DNA of 64,000 bases from a bacterium (lineage in GTDB: Bacteria; Bacteroidota; Ignavibacteria; SZUA-365). The DNA is taken from the NCBI GenBank assembly GCA_020444325.1, contig JAHLLD010000013.1, forward strand, positions 85,649 through 149,648, given 5' to 3'. A program made the translations under genes and the position numbers. Below the pieces are notes generated by a model. The model was not told the origin of the DNA. It ran no database searches and saw only the letters and a program-made list of their open reading frames with translations. This document shows positions 1 to 9,667 of the stretch, piece after piece. Within the stretch, counting starts at the first letter, position 1. Every line of letters begins with the position of its first letter.

Positions 1-1081
1 GCGCAGCACCGCCGCTGACGAAGTAGCGGATGCGTCCCCCGGTGCGCTCCTTGAGCGTGCTGAATACGAGCTTTTCCGCAAGCGCACGCTGCGACTTGAG
101 CAGCACTCCCGCGCCGCCTTTCTTTTCCGCCTGCACGTACTTGCGTCCCACGGCAACTGCCCAGTAAAAGACCTTCTTTTTCGCGCCCGATCCTTTGTCG
201 ACCATACGGGCGATGCGGTTGTAGATGCGTTCGAAGAGCCGCGGGACGGCAATGACGACGGTGGGACGAATTTCCACCATATTCTCCGCCACGGTTTCAA
301 TGCTCTCGGCGTAGGCAACAGTGGCACCGCATGACATGGCGGTGTAGTAGCCTGCCATACGCTCAAATACATGACAGAGGGGAAGAAACGACAGCAGGAC
401 GTCGCTGTCGTTGATCTCTATTGCCTCCGCGGCGGCAGTGACGTTCGCGACGAAGTTGCTGTGAGTCAGCATGACACCTTTGGGATTCCCCGTGGTACCC
501 GAGGTGTAGATGATGGTACACAGATGCTCGGGTTTGATGAGAATCGAGGCTTCCCGCAACGCATTCGGATGGCGCCGGTGTTCTGCCAGTCCCGTGTCGA
601 GTACCTGCTGAAAACTGATCACGCCTTCCGGAAGTTCGTCGAGTTCGTTCATCACGATAATGTGCCTGAGCGATTTGACCTCGTCCCGGATGCGCATCAC
701 TTTGTTGAGCTGGAAGAGGTTGGAAACGACGACCACGGATGTGCCGGCGTCGTTGAGGATATATGCGACCTGCTTCGCCGTCTGCGAAGGGAAAATCGGA
801 ACATCCGCGGCACCGTGGTAGAGGCAGGCCAGATCGGTGACTACCCACTCGGGCCGGTTCTCGGCCAGCAATCCGATGCGATCGCCGTCCTTAATCCCGA
901 GCTTCGCGAGTCCGTGATAGAACTGCGCGACCATTGTGCGCATGTCGCTGTAGCGCAGGGGACGATATTTCCCTTCTACTTTCCGAAGTATCATGGGACG
1001 TTCGTCGTGCATGTACTTGTCCGTGAGATTGAGAAACATCTCCGGAATCGTGGCGAAGGTCACAGCTAAGCTCATGATCAT
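1..1081 (-). CDS. Long-chain acyl-CoA synthetase (AMP-forming), 3' part cut off by the window edge
   Basis: This gene encodes the N-terminal 360 or so residues of an AMP-forming fatty acyl-CoA ligase (FadD/ACSL type), which activates long-chain fatty acids with ATP and CoA at the inner face of the membrane. The signature P-loop YTSGTTGNPKG lies at about residues 190-200, followed by VMLTH, and the FLPLCHVFER stretch typical of this family follows; an ERIYNRI stretch near the edge also fits the long-chain subgroup. The start is either ATG at 1081 or in-frame ATG at 1075; neither has a clear ribosome binding site. The C-terminal adenylation subdomain lies outside the window, so substrate length cannot be judged. 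It reads convergently with nothing and lies downstream of pyrE on the same strand, separated by about 135 bases with a hairpin. Confidence 0.9.
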   Translation of the reverse strand, partial: MIMSLAVTFATIPEMFLNLTDKYMHDERPMILRKVEGKYRPLRYSDMRTMVAQFYHGLAKLGIKDGDRIGLLAENRPEWVVTDLACLYHGAADVPIFPSQTAKQVAYILNDAGTSVVVVSNLFQLNKVMRIRDEVKSLRHIIVMNELDELPEGVISFQQVLDTGLAEHRRHPNALREASILIKPEHLCTIIYTSGTTGNPKGVMLTHSNFVANVTAAAEAIEINDSDVLLSFLPLCHVFERMAGYYTAMSCGATVAYAESIETVAENMVEIRPTVVIAVPRLFERIYNRIARMVDKGSGAKKKVFYWAVAVGRKYVQAEKKGGAGVLLKSQRALAEKLVFSTLKERTGGRIRYFVSGGAA

Positions 1082-1166
1082 TCGGTATTTGTTCTGGATA
1101 ATGAGGCGAGGTTATCGGAAGATACATCCCTGCCCTTGCAAGTGCAATGCGGGACAGACCATGTCT

Positions 1167-1208
1167 GTACACCGGGCACGCAGACTGAAAACCTCATGCC
1201 CGGTGTAC
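1167..1208. repeat. Perfect 12-bp inverted repeat (stem-loop) just after pyrE
   Basis: GTACACCGGGCA at 1167-1178 is perfectly complementary to TGCCCGGTGTAC at 1197-1208, with an 18-base loop. It begins nine bases after the pyrE stop codon on the minus strand. There is no U-run after it on the minus strand, so it is not a textbook intrinsic terminator there. It may be an mRNA 3' end stabiliser or a processing hairpin between pyrE and the acyl-CoA synthetase gene. Confidence 0.6.
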
Positions 1209-1216
1209 GGAACAGG

Positions 1217-1798
1217 CTATTTTTTTCCGGACCTGCCGGGTTTCGTGACGGGGAGTCCTTCACGACAGAGGGGACAGTCGTCGGGCTGATGCACCACCAC
1301 ATCAAGCGTGAGCAGCGCTTTCGCCGGAACGCCGAAATCCACCTTGCCACCACTGCGGTCAACCAGGTACGCGAGCCCGATGATCTGCGCCCCGGTCTGC
1401 TTGACCGCGTCGATGACTTCGAAGACGCTGCCGCCTGTGGTCACCACATCTTCAACGAGAAGAACGCGATCTTCGGGTCCGAGCGCAAAACCGCGACGCA
1501 GCACCATGCTGCCATCCACGCGTTCGGTAAACATGGCGCGCACGCCGAGCTGCTTGGCAGTTTCATGGGCGAGAATGATGCCGCCGGTGGCCGGCCCGAG
1601 CACCACATTCGGTTTGTCCTCCGCATACATTTCGGCAAATCCTTCGCAGAGCTGCGCCGTGAGCCCCGGATGCTCGAGTACGCGGAACTTCTCCACGTAA
1701 TGCGGACTGTGCAATCCGGATGTCAGGACAAAGTGGCCTTCGAGAAAGGCGCCGGATTCCTTGAACATTCCGAGAATTTCTTCCTGTGACTTGGGCAT
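1217..1798 (-). CDS. pyrE: Orotate phosphoribosyltransferase
   Basis: PyrE joins orotate to PRPP to make orotidine 5'-phosphate, the fifth step of pyrimidine synthesis, in the cytosol. The 193-residue product has the PRPP-binding motif VLLVEDVVTTGGS at residues 112-124, the lysine/arginine-rich catalytic region before it, and GPATGGI at about 68-74. The C-terminus carries CPLC (175-178), a tail seen in the PyrE subgroup of Thermus, Chlorobi and relatives rather than in E. coli. The start at 1798 (MPKSQ) is preceded by GGAG seven bases upstream; the longer in-frame opening is untranslated. It sits 52 bases after a small TPR gene on the same strand. CTP synthase, a later step of the pathway, is encoded at 5426-7057. 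Confidence 0.95.
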   Translation of the reverse strand: MPKSQEEILGMFKESGAFLEGHFVLTSGLHSPHYVEKFRVLEHPGLTAQLCEGFAEMYAEDKPNVVLGPATGGIILAHETAKQLGVRAMFTERVDGSMVLRRGFALGPEDRVLLVEDVVTTGGSVFEVIDAVKQTGAQIIGLAYLVDRSGGKVDFGVPAKALLTLDVVVHQPDDCPLCREGLPVTKPGRSGKK

Positions 1799-1850
1799 GG
1801 GTACTCCGTTGGAATTGATGTGTTTCGGGGACGCTGTCCGCTTGCGCAGC

Positions 1851-2168
1851 TCAGCCCAGATCGTCGAGTTCGTCCTGCATTTCCGAGGCGGCATGTGTCT
1901 CGCCCGCTGCGCGTGCAACTTCTATACCGTTGCGCAGCACGTTGCCAGCTTCTTCCTCGTCTCCCAGCTGCGCCAGCTGCTGTCCGAGCATATGGTACGC
2001 GGCGATGTAAGACGGGTCCCGGTCAATGGTTTCACGCAGCAGCGCAATGCCGCGGTCCGTGTCCCTGCGACTGATATGCTCGAGCGCCAGGGCGTAGCGC
2101 GTGAAACTGTCCGCGGGATCCGCGTCGAGAAGCTGCTCCAGTTTTTCCAGCCGTTCTGCGGGATTCAT
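1851..2168 (-). CDS. Small tetratricopeptide-repeat protein
   Basis: The 105-residue protein is almost entirely helical and contains two to three TPR-like units, with the pattern A-x3-ISRR-D...GIALLRE at about 30-48 and YHMLGQQLAQLGDEEEAGNVL at about 58-78. It has no signal peptide or membrane segment, so a cytosolic protein-protein adaptor is the likely role; the partner is unknown. Its ATG overlaps the stop codon of the upstream pterin dehydratase gene (ATGA at 2165-2168), which suggests translational coupling. Function beyond TPR is not recognisable. Confidence 0.75.
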   Translation of the reverse strand: MNPAERLEKLEQLLDADPADSFTRYALALEHISRRDTDRGIALLRETIDRDPSYIAAYHMLGQQLAQLGDEEEAGNVLRNGIEVARAAGETHAASEMQDELDDLG

Positions 2169-2449
2169 TGCGTGAATGCCTCGTCTATCTGTTCAGCAAG
2201 CGAAAAATCTTTGTCTGTGATCCCGTTTTCACTGTGCGTCGAAAGACTGATGACCACCTTGTTGTAACGGATATCGATGTCCGGGTGATGGTCTGCCTTT
2301 TCGGCCAGGATGGCGATTTGCGCTACGAATCCGATGGCACGGTGAAACGACGCTGCGTCATACGTGCGGGTGATCTGACCGTCGCTGAGCGACCAGCCGG
2401 ACATCTTTTCAAGGCGCGTATGTACTTCCTGCTGTGCGAGTGCAGACAT
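2165..2449 (-). CDS. 4a-hydroxytetrahydrobiopterin dehydratase (pterin-4a-carbinolamine dehydratase)
   Basis: This 94-residue protein belongs to the PCD/DCoH family, which dehydrates 4a-hydroxytetrahydropterin after aromatic amino acid hydroxylation; in bacteria lacking the hydroxylase it may act on a molybdopterin-like or folate-related pterin. The signature is ADHHPDIDI followed by YNKVVISLSTHS and GITDKDF, all in family order. The start at 2449 (MSALAQ) has GGAG eight bases upstream, preferred over the in-frame ATG at 2473. The last bases overlap the start of the TPR gene. No aromatic amino acid hydroxylase is visible in this window, so the physiological substrate is open. Confidence 0.9.
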   Translation of the reverse strand: MSALAQQEVHTRLEKMSGWSLSDGQITRTYDAASFHRAIGFVAQIAILAEKADHHPDIDIRYNKVVISLSTHSENGITDKDFSLAEQIDEAFTQ

Positions 2450-2528
2450 TATATCTCCGTCAATATGAAACATGCGGTTGTTTCAAGTCAACACGAGAGA
2501 GCCGATGATGGTTGCATCGACAATACGG

Positions 2529-4397
2529 TCAGAACTCATCGTCCTCCAGCTCCGGGAGATCTTCAAAACTCCCTATACTGTCCCACTGAACTCTGAGCAG
2601 TTTTTGCAGTTCATTCACCTGGCGCGCAACCTCGAGATTCGAGTCGTCCGCTCGCAATTCCTGCTGTTTTTTTTCGTGTTCACTCTCCACCATGCGCCGC
2701 AAGACTCGTTTATATGCATCCAGCATCACGCGACGATAATCCGTCGGCGTTACCGTCTGCTTTCGACTCCATTCGCTGACCAGTCTGTTTTTTTCCATCA
2801 ACATGTCAGCCAGCAGATTGTGCATCGGTACGTTTTCTTCCACGTAGCGCCAGAGATCGTCTGTCTTGATATGTCCTTCATGTTCCTGTTGCTCGAAAAG
2901 GACGTGCAGGAACTGGCGGATACGCGCATCACGGAAATGCCCGATGCGAATGAACTGCAATACTTCCGACTGCAGCTCCGGCGGAGCCTGCAGCAGCAGT
3001 TCACAGAACGTCTTCTCTTCCCGTGGAATGGCGGCACCATCGGCGTCCCCCTCGGGTTCGGGTGGCAGCACTTCCGTCGGCAGCTCCCGGGCCGGCTTGC
3101 GTTCCTTGCCACGGAGCTCTTTCGCCAGCTCCCTGTAGAGAACGGATTCATAAATGCCGTATTTCTCCGCAATGTGATGCACGTAAAACTCGCGGCGGAT
3201 CGGATCGTCCATGCGCGCGACGAGATCGACGATGCGCCTGATCACCTGCGTTTTACCCTCCGGCGTCTCGAGTTTTCCTTCCTCACGAAAACGATCCGTG
3301 ATGAAGTCGACGAAGGAAACCGCATTGTCGAGATGTGCGCGAATACCCTCCGCGCCGTGACGCCGGACATAGGAATCCGGGTCTTCCCCAACCGGCAGCT
3401 GGACGATGCGGGCGTCGCAATCCTCATCCAGTATCGTATCGATCCCTCGCAGCATGGCGTTGAGTCCGGCCGAATCCGCGTCATACAGGAAATAGAAATT
3501 CCGCGTATAGCGCGAGAGCATGTGCACCTGGTCCGGTGTCAGCGCGGTGCCGCTGGTAGAGACCACGTTCTCAACGCCGGCCTGGTAGAGGGAAAGGACG
3601 TCGGCATAGCCCTCAACGAGCACCACGGCATCGAGATCACGAATCGCGCGGTGCGACTGTGAGAGTCCGTACAGGACACGGCTCTTGTTGTAGACGGCCG
3701 ATTCCGGCGAGTTCAGGTATTTCGGATGGTCGTCGGCTTCGAGCGCGCGGGCGCCGAACCCCAGCACCTTGCGCGACACGCTGATAATCGGAAAGACCAC
3801 GCGGTTCCTGAAACGGTCATAGGTTTTCCCGCCGTCCTTGCGGATGATCAGTCCCGTCGCCTCAAGAATGTCATCGTCCATTCCCTGCGCACGTGCATGC
3901 TCGAGAAAATGGTGCCAGCCCTGCGGCGCAAATCCGAGTCCGAAGGTCCGCTGTGTCTCCTGGCTCCATGCGCGTCCCTCGTAATACTTCCTTCCCACCT
4001 CACCCTTCTCGCCCTGCAGGGTATCGTAAAAGAAGCGCGCCGCGAGACGATTCGCTTCATACATGGACTCGATCTGATCGCGGGTTTCCTTTGAAGGACC
4101 CCCTTCGCGATTGATGGAAATGTTGTAGCGCTCGGCCAGGGCCTCGACGGCATCGACGAACGAAAGCTGTTCCATTTCCATCAGAAAAGTGAAGACATTC
4201 CCGCCCTTCCCGCAGCCGAAGCATTTGAATATTGCGCGCTCGGGATTGACGTTGAATGAAGGCGTTTTTTCCCTGTGAAAGGGACAGAGACCTGTGTAGT
4301 TGCGGCCCGCTTTCCTCAGACGCACGAAGCCGCTGACAACATCGACGATATCAGCGGCCGCGCGTACTTCTTCAACCTTTTCTTCGGGAATTCTCAT
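2529..4397 (-). CDS. dnaG: DNA primase
   Basis: DnaG makes the RNA primers for lagging-strand synthesis at the replication fork, working with the DnaB helicase. The 622-residue product has the N-terminal CHC2 zinc motif (C38, H41, C59, C62), a catalytic core and a TOPRIM domain with VVLVEGYADV (E262) and YDADSAG (D306, D308) that bind metal. The roughly 190 C-terminal residues are helical and would form the helicase-binding domain. Length is normal for the family. The ATG overlaps the stop codon of the upstream T9SS cargo gene as ATGA (4394-4397), so translation is probably coupled, an odd partnership for a replication gene. It is not in the common rpsU-dnaG-rpoD arrangement. Confidence 0.97.
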   Translation of the reverse strand: MRIPEEKVEEVRAAADIVDVVSGFVRLRKAGRNYTGLCPFHREKTPSFNVNPERAIFKCFGCGKGGNVFTFLMEMEQLSFVDAVEALAERYNISINREGGPSKETRDQIESMYEANRLAARFFYDTLQGEKGEVGRKYYEGRAWSQETQRTFGLGFAPQGWHHFLEHARAQGMDDDILEATGLIIRKDGGKTYDRFRNRVVFPIISVSRKVLGFGARALEADDHPKYLNSPESAVYNKSRVLYGLSQSHRAIRDLDAVVLVEGYADVLSLYQAGVENVVSTSGTALTPDQVHMLSRYTRNFYFLYDADSAGLNAMLRGIDTILDEDCDARIVQLPVGEDPDSYVRRHGAEGIRAHLDNAVSFVDFITDRFREEGKLETPEGKTQVIRRIVDLVARMDDPIRREFYVHHIAEKYGIYESVLYRELAKELRGKERKPARELPTEVLPPEPEGDADGAAIPREEKTFCELLLQAPPELQSEVLQFIRIGHFRDARIRQFLHVLFEQQEHEGHIKTDDLWRYVEENVPMHNLLADMLMEKNRLVSEWSRKQTVTPTDYRRVMLDAYKRVLRRMVESEHEKKQQELRADDSNLEVARQVNELQKLLRVQWDSIGSFEDLPELEDDEF

Positions 4398-5365
4398 TTC
4401 ATCAGAAGCATCTTCCGCGATTGCGTGCTGCCGTTGACCAGGAAGCGTGCCGTGTAGAGTCCGGCAGGCAGTTCCTGTGCATCGAACACGACGCGATGCC
4501 GGCCGGCGTCGCGTACGCCCTCCTCGAGCACGGCGACACAGCGTCCGAGTGCGTCATGCACCGACAGGCGCACATGCTGCGCATCACCGAGCGTATAGCT
4601 CAGCGTGGTAGTGGGATTGAACGGATTCGGGTAGTTCGTCTCGAGCGTCGCGTTCATTGGGGCCGGAAGCAGCTCGGCATCAACGACCTCCACGGGCGGC
4701 AGGTCGGGATCGTACGTGACAATGGGACGAATGAAGAGTCCCGCCGATGCTCCCTCCGTCGCCAGACTGTTCTGCGAGGTGGCAGTATCCACGGTGATAC
4801 TGTAGCGGCGATAGCGCTCGTATTCCGTGACGTTCGGATGCAGCAGCACGCTGAATCCATTCCAGGTGCCCTCCCCGATGGCATAGCGCTGATTGGACTT
4901 GACCTTGATTCCGACAATGAAGTCCCTGCGGGGGGAGAATATCACGGGAGGGTCGAGCTGTACGGCGAGGACATCGCGCGCGCCCGCTTCCAGCGGATTT
5001 TCAAAACGGATATTGGGACTCGGGAAACCGGCGTCGCCGAGATCGACCTTGTACGTTTTCACAATGTTCGTCAGATGCGGGGGCACCGTCCCGTTCTCGT
5101 ATACGTAGAGGAACAGCGTGTCATTGCCGGTCAGCGGCTGAAATTTCACGAGGCTGAAACCGACGAGCACCGTATGCAGCGTGCATTTTTCGGCCGGCGT
5201 AAAGCGTGCGTTGAACACCACATCGAGCTCACCCGGGAAACGGGTCACCGCGACAAGCTGTCCATTATAAATGTCGTTGAGTCCGTCATACTGCAGCGTA
5301 TCCGACTGTGCGGACGCAGTGCTCCACAGACAGACGAGAAGGACGAAGGTGGCGAAGTACTTCAT
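4394..5365 (-). CDS. Secreted protein with type IX secretion sorting domain
   Basis: The 323-residue product begins with a clear signal peptide (MKYFATFVLLVCLWSTASAQ) and ends with a type A T9SS sorting domain of about 80 residues: NYPNPFNPTTTLSYTL, then LSVHDALGRCVAVL, then LPAGLYTARF and a final RKMLLMK. Such cargo crosses the outer membrane and is normally anchored at the surface or released. The middle 220 residues are probably beta-rich and match no family I recognise. AGGAG lies upstream of the ATG at 5365. It is the first of at least two T9SS cargo genes here and overlaps dnaG by four bases. Confidence 0.85.
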   Translation of the reverse strand: MKYFATFVLLVCLWSTASAQSDTLQYDGLNDIYNGQLVAVTRFPGELDVVFNARFTPAEKCTLHTVLVGFSLVKFQPLTGNDTLFLYVYENGTVPPHLTNIVKTYKVDLGDAGFPSPNIRFENPLEAGARDVLAVQLDPPVIFSPRRDFIVGIKVKSNQRYAIGEGTWNGFSVLLHPNVTEYERYRRYSITVDTATSQNSLATEGASAGLFIRPIVTYDPDLPPVEVVDAELLPAPMNATLETNYPNPFNPTTTLSYTLGDAQHVRLSVHDALGRCVAVLEEGVRDAGRHRVVFDAQELPAGLYTARFLVNGSTQSRKMLLMK

Positions 5366-5425
5366 GGACGCTCCTGCAATTCTGATGATCGCGTGCGTGA
5401 AAGATAATAATTTTCTGTTTCGGTG

Positions 5426-7090
<1,665 letters not shown>

Positions 7091-8023
7091 TCACGCAAAT
7101 ACTACGAAATCAAGGTAGAGAAATACGGCGGGTGAAACAAAAATGAAGCTGTCGAAACGGTCGAACACGCCGCCATGTCCTGGCAGCAGGGTGGACGAAT
7201 CCTTCACGCCGGCGTCGCGTTTGAGCAGCGATTCGACGAGATCGCCCAGCTGACCGATTATGCCTACGATTGCGCCGATGACCAGGGCTTCGCCGACCTG
7301 CAAATACCCGAGCAGCCATTGCTGTGCGATCAGCATACCCGCCAGGGCGGCGACGAATCCCCAGATGGCGCCTTCCCAGGTTTTGTTGGGACTGACGCGT
7401 GGGAAAAGCTTGTGCCTGCCCATGGCGCGTCCGCCGAAATAGGCGGCAGTATCGCAGAGCCAGATGGAGGCGAGGACGGAAATCACGGTATATCCGCCCC
7501 AGCTGTCGAGCTGCGACATCTGGGCAGCAGTGAGGTCAGCTGTCCCGAAGATCGGACCGACATGAAATTCCAGCACACTGAAAATTTCACGCATGCCAAC
7601 GGCACTGCCGAGAAACAGTCCGATATACACGGCACCCAGAACGGTAGCCGCCACGTTGAGCAGCGGCCCCTCACGGTTGCGGAACAGCTCGATGAGCAGC
7701 ACTGCCGGCATGAAAAGAAGCAGAATCCAGATGAACGCCTGCCATTGCAGGGGCCAGGGTATTCCGCCACCGAGCAGTGCGGGGATGTCGGCACTGAGCC
7801 GTTCATGGAGAAATACCAGCAGCAGCGCGAGTCCGGCGAGTATCATGGCCGCGGTCTGCGGCGCGGTGCCCTTTGCACGCGCCATGGCCGCGAATTCCTG
7901 CAGGGCAACGACCATCACAGCTGCGATGAACAGTGCCCACGCGTAGCCGCCGAGCCAGGCAAGCAGAAGAATGCCCGGAATCGCGATGACCGCGACTATG
8001 ACCCGCGTGCCGGTATTACTCAC
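7091..8023 (-). CDS. cdsA: Phosphatidate cytidylyltransferase (CDP-diglyceride synthase)
   Basis: CdsA makes CDP-diacylglycerol from phosphatidic acid and CTP in the inner membrane, the branch point of phospholipid synthesis. The 310-residue protein has about eight hydrophobic segments and the family signature near the C-terminus: SLLKRDAGVKDSS followed by LLPGHGGVFDRFDS. The start is GTG at 8023, inside a GTGA overlap with the stop codon of the upstream zinc-ribbon gene. Neighbouring pyrG supplies its CTP substrate. Confidence 0.96.
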   Translation of the reverse strand: MSNTGTRVIVAVIAIPGILLLAWLGGYAWALFIAAVMVVALQEFAAMARAKGTAPQTAAMILAGLALLLVFLHERLSADIPALLGGGIPWPLQWQAFIWILLLFMPAVLLIELFRNREGPLLNVAATVLGAVYIGLFLGSAVGMREIFSVLEFHVGPIFGTADLTAAQMSQLDSWGGYTVISVLASIWLCDTAAYFGGRAMGRHKLFPRVSPNKTWEGAIWGFVAALAGMLIAQQWLLGYLQVGEALVIGAIVGIIGQLGDLVESLLKRDAGVKDSSTLLPGHGGVFDRFDSFIFVSPAVFLYLDFVVFA

Positions 8024-8595
8024 CCGTTGTCCTCATCCTCGTCGTCCGACGAGAGCCCTTCCTCGCTCATCAGCGCGGTAATCACATCGCGGGCTTCGTC
8101 GATCTGCGCGCGCGGCACCATAACGTTGACCAGCGCAAGTGCGCCCATGTTGGTGAAATACACGTGATCATGCTGGTTGAAGATCATCGCATTGATACCC
8201 GCGCCCTCGAGATTGGCCTTGATCATCTCGGCCTCGTAGTCGGTGGACGTGCGGTAGGCGACCACGAATCCCTGATGCAGGTTGAGGTGATCGTCGTTCT
8301 CACAGAAAATGCGTCCGTTGTGGCGGGTACTGCACTCTTCACAGACCGGTTTCCCGCAGATCACACAGCCGCCGACGGCACGGCGGTCGGGATGGTTTTC
8401 ACATTCCGGGGTGTCATCACTCGGAAGATCTGACTGAAGAACTCCACAGTTGTCGCAGAAGGTATCTTCGTCCCGCACGAATTCCTTGCAGTTGGGACAG
8501 AACTTCGGGGTGCCTTCAACCAGCGGGATTCTGCAATCGATACATTCCTTGATCCCGGGCTGATATTCTACGTGGCATTGCGGACAGTAAGGCAT
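8020..8595 (-). CDS. Multi-zinc-ribbon protein with DUF2007-like C-terminal domain
   Basis: The 191-residue protein has a run of paired cysteines: CPQC and CIDC (residues 4-21), CPNC and CDNC (about 33-50), then a B-box-like block CENH...CVIC...CEEC...FCEN (about 64-98). These would bind two to four zinc ions. The last 90 residues (YRTSTDYEAEMIKANLEGAGI...) match the DUF2007 'putative signal transducing' fold, a small alpha-beta domain. The start at 8595 has GGAGG five bases upstream, so the longer in-frame opening is not used. It overlaps cdsA by four bases. Its role is unknown; a scaffold for protein or nucleic-acid contacts is the best guess. Confidence 0.75.
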   Translation of the reverse strand: MPYCPQCHVEYQPGIKECIDCRIPLVEGTPKFCPNCKEFVRDEDTFCDNCGVLQSDLPSDDTPECENHPDRRAVGGCVICGKPVCEECSTRHNGRIFCENDDHLNLHQGFVVAYRTSTDYEAEMIKANLEGAGINAMIFNQHDHVYFTNMGALALVNVMVPRAQIDEARDVITALMSEEGLSSDDEDEDNG

Positions 8596-8608
8596 AAGAC
8601 CTCCATGG

Positions 8609-9667
8609 TTAGGATGGCCGGGGGTACTCCCGGTCGCGATGGGCTGTAAGCTGCCAGAACAGTACAAGGCTCGCAATGAACACGGCGAGCGCAATGACGC
8701 CCGTGACCGCAAGCATGGCGGCGGAGGGCGTGTTCCCCGCAGTTTCCGCCGGCAGCAGACTGTCCGCATCGAACAGATACAACGCCAGCACCGCGATAGA
8801 ATTATTCACCACATGTCCGGTCATCGCGTAGACAAGAGACGAACCGCGCCAGGTTATCACGGCGAAATACGTCCCAAGCAGTGCGAGCGGCACAAAGGTG
8901 ATCGGATTCAAATGAAACATCGAAAAAATTGCGCCATTGAGCAAGAAGGCCCAGCGCAATCGCATACCTTTTTCAAACGACCAGAGGACAGTGCCGCGGA
9001 ACAGCACTTCCTCGCAAATCGCCGGAGTCACGGCGATTACCAGCCATACAAACAGCGCTTCACCCGGAGAATGCATACCCAGCAGCGTGCCGTACAGCTC
9101 TTCGATGAGGTTTTCAAACTTGTCGAGCAGCGTCAGCATACTCTCTGGCAGCAGGTAATTGCGCAGGACGAACTGCTGCGCTTCCATGTACGCCTGCACG
9201 ACGAACTGCAGTGAGACGACGCCGACGACGACCAGCAGCAAAGGACCAATACGCGGCATGTTCAGCCGAAGCGCCTGTCTCCAGTCCCACCGCATCAACT
9301 TCAAGAGAAGCACCGACGGTACAAGGAGGAAAAGAAACTGCGAGAACATGGTCACGAGACGCATTCCCTGCACATTCTCTTCACTGCCGAGTCCGAACAG
9401 AAGAAAACTGATGATCCCACCCAGAAGCTGATAGGAAACGAATACAATGATGAGAACAAGAAAACCGAAGAACACGGGATGCATGCCTGAAGAGACTGCG
9501 ATTCCGCCAGGCATTCCGGTCTGCATCACCCCGCCCGGGCCCTGGAGAGAACTGCGGTCATTCAACGCACCATCGCCCTGCTCCTGCGCGGCATGCTCCT
9601 GATCCTGCACGGCATGCTCCTGATCCTGCACCGGATCTTCTCTTTCCTGCGGCTCGTGCTCAGTCAT
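8609..9667 (-). CDS. CPBP-family intramembrane metalloprotease
   Basis: The 352-residue protein belongs to the CAAX-protease/bacteriocin-processing (CPBP, Abi) family of membrane glutamate metalloproteases. About eight membrane segments follow a hydrophilic N-terminus. The catalytic EEVLFRG lies at residues 219-225, with FHLNP (histidine at 252) in the next motif and a third histidine near 287. The first 35 residues contain a tandem repeat of VQDQEHA, encoded by a duplicated 21-base unit. The start at 9667 overlaps the upstream gene by eight bases. Substrate is unknown; relatives cleave prenylated or bacteriocin-like peptides, and many lack any assigned role. Confidence 0.85.
   Translation of the reverse strand: MTEHEPQEREDPVQDQEHAVQDQEHAAQEQGDGALNDRSSLQGPGGVMQTGMPGGIAVSSGMHPVFFGFLVLIIVFVSYQLLGGIISFLLFGLGSEENVQGMRLVTMFSQFLFLLVPSVLLLKLMRWDWRQALRLNMPRIGPLLLVVVGVVSLQFVVQAYMEAQQFVLRNYLLPESMLTLLDKFENLIEELYGTLLGMHSPGEALFVWLVIAVTPAICEEVLFRGTVLWSFEKGMRLRWAFLLNGAIFSMFHLNPITFVPLALLGTYFAVITWRGSSLVYAMTGHVVNNSIAVLALYLFDADSLLPAETAGNTPSAAMLAVTGVIALAVFIASLVLFWQLTAHRDREYPRPS
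9590..9631. repeat. Two tandem copies of a 21-bp unit in the CPBP protease gene
   Basis: Two perfect head-to-tail copies, at 9590-9610 and 9611-9631, begin GGCATGCTCCTG and end ATCCTGCAC. They encode the repeated VQDQEHA of the protease N-terminus; a degenerate third unit precedes them at about 9575-9589. The unit is a multiple of three, so copy-number change keeps the frame. Confidence 0.8.
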
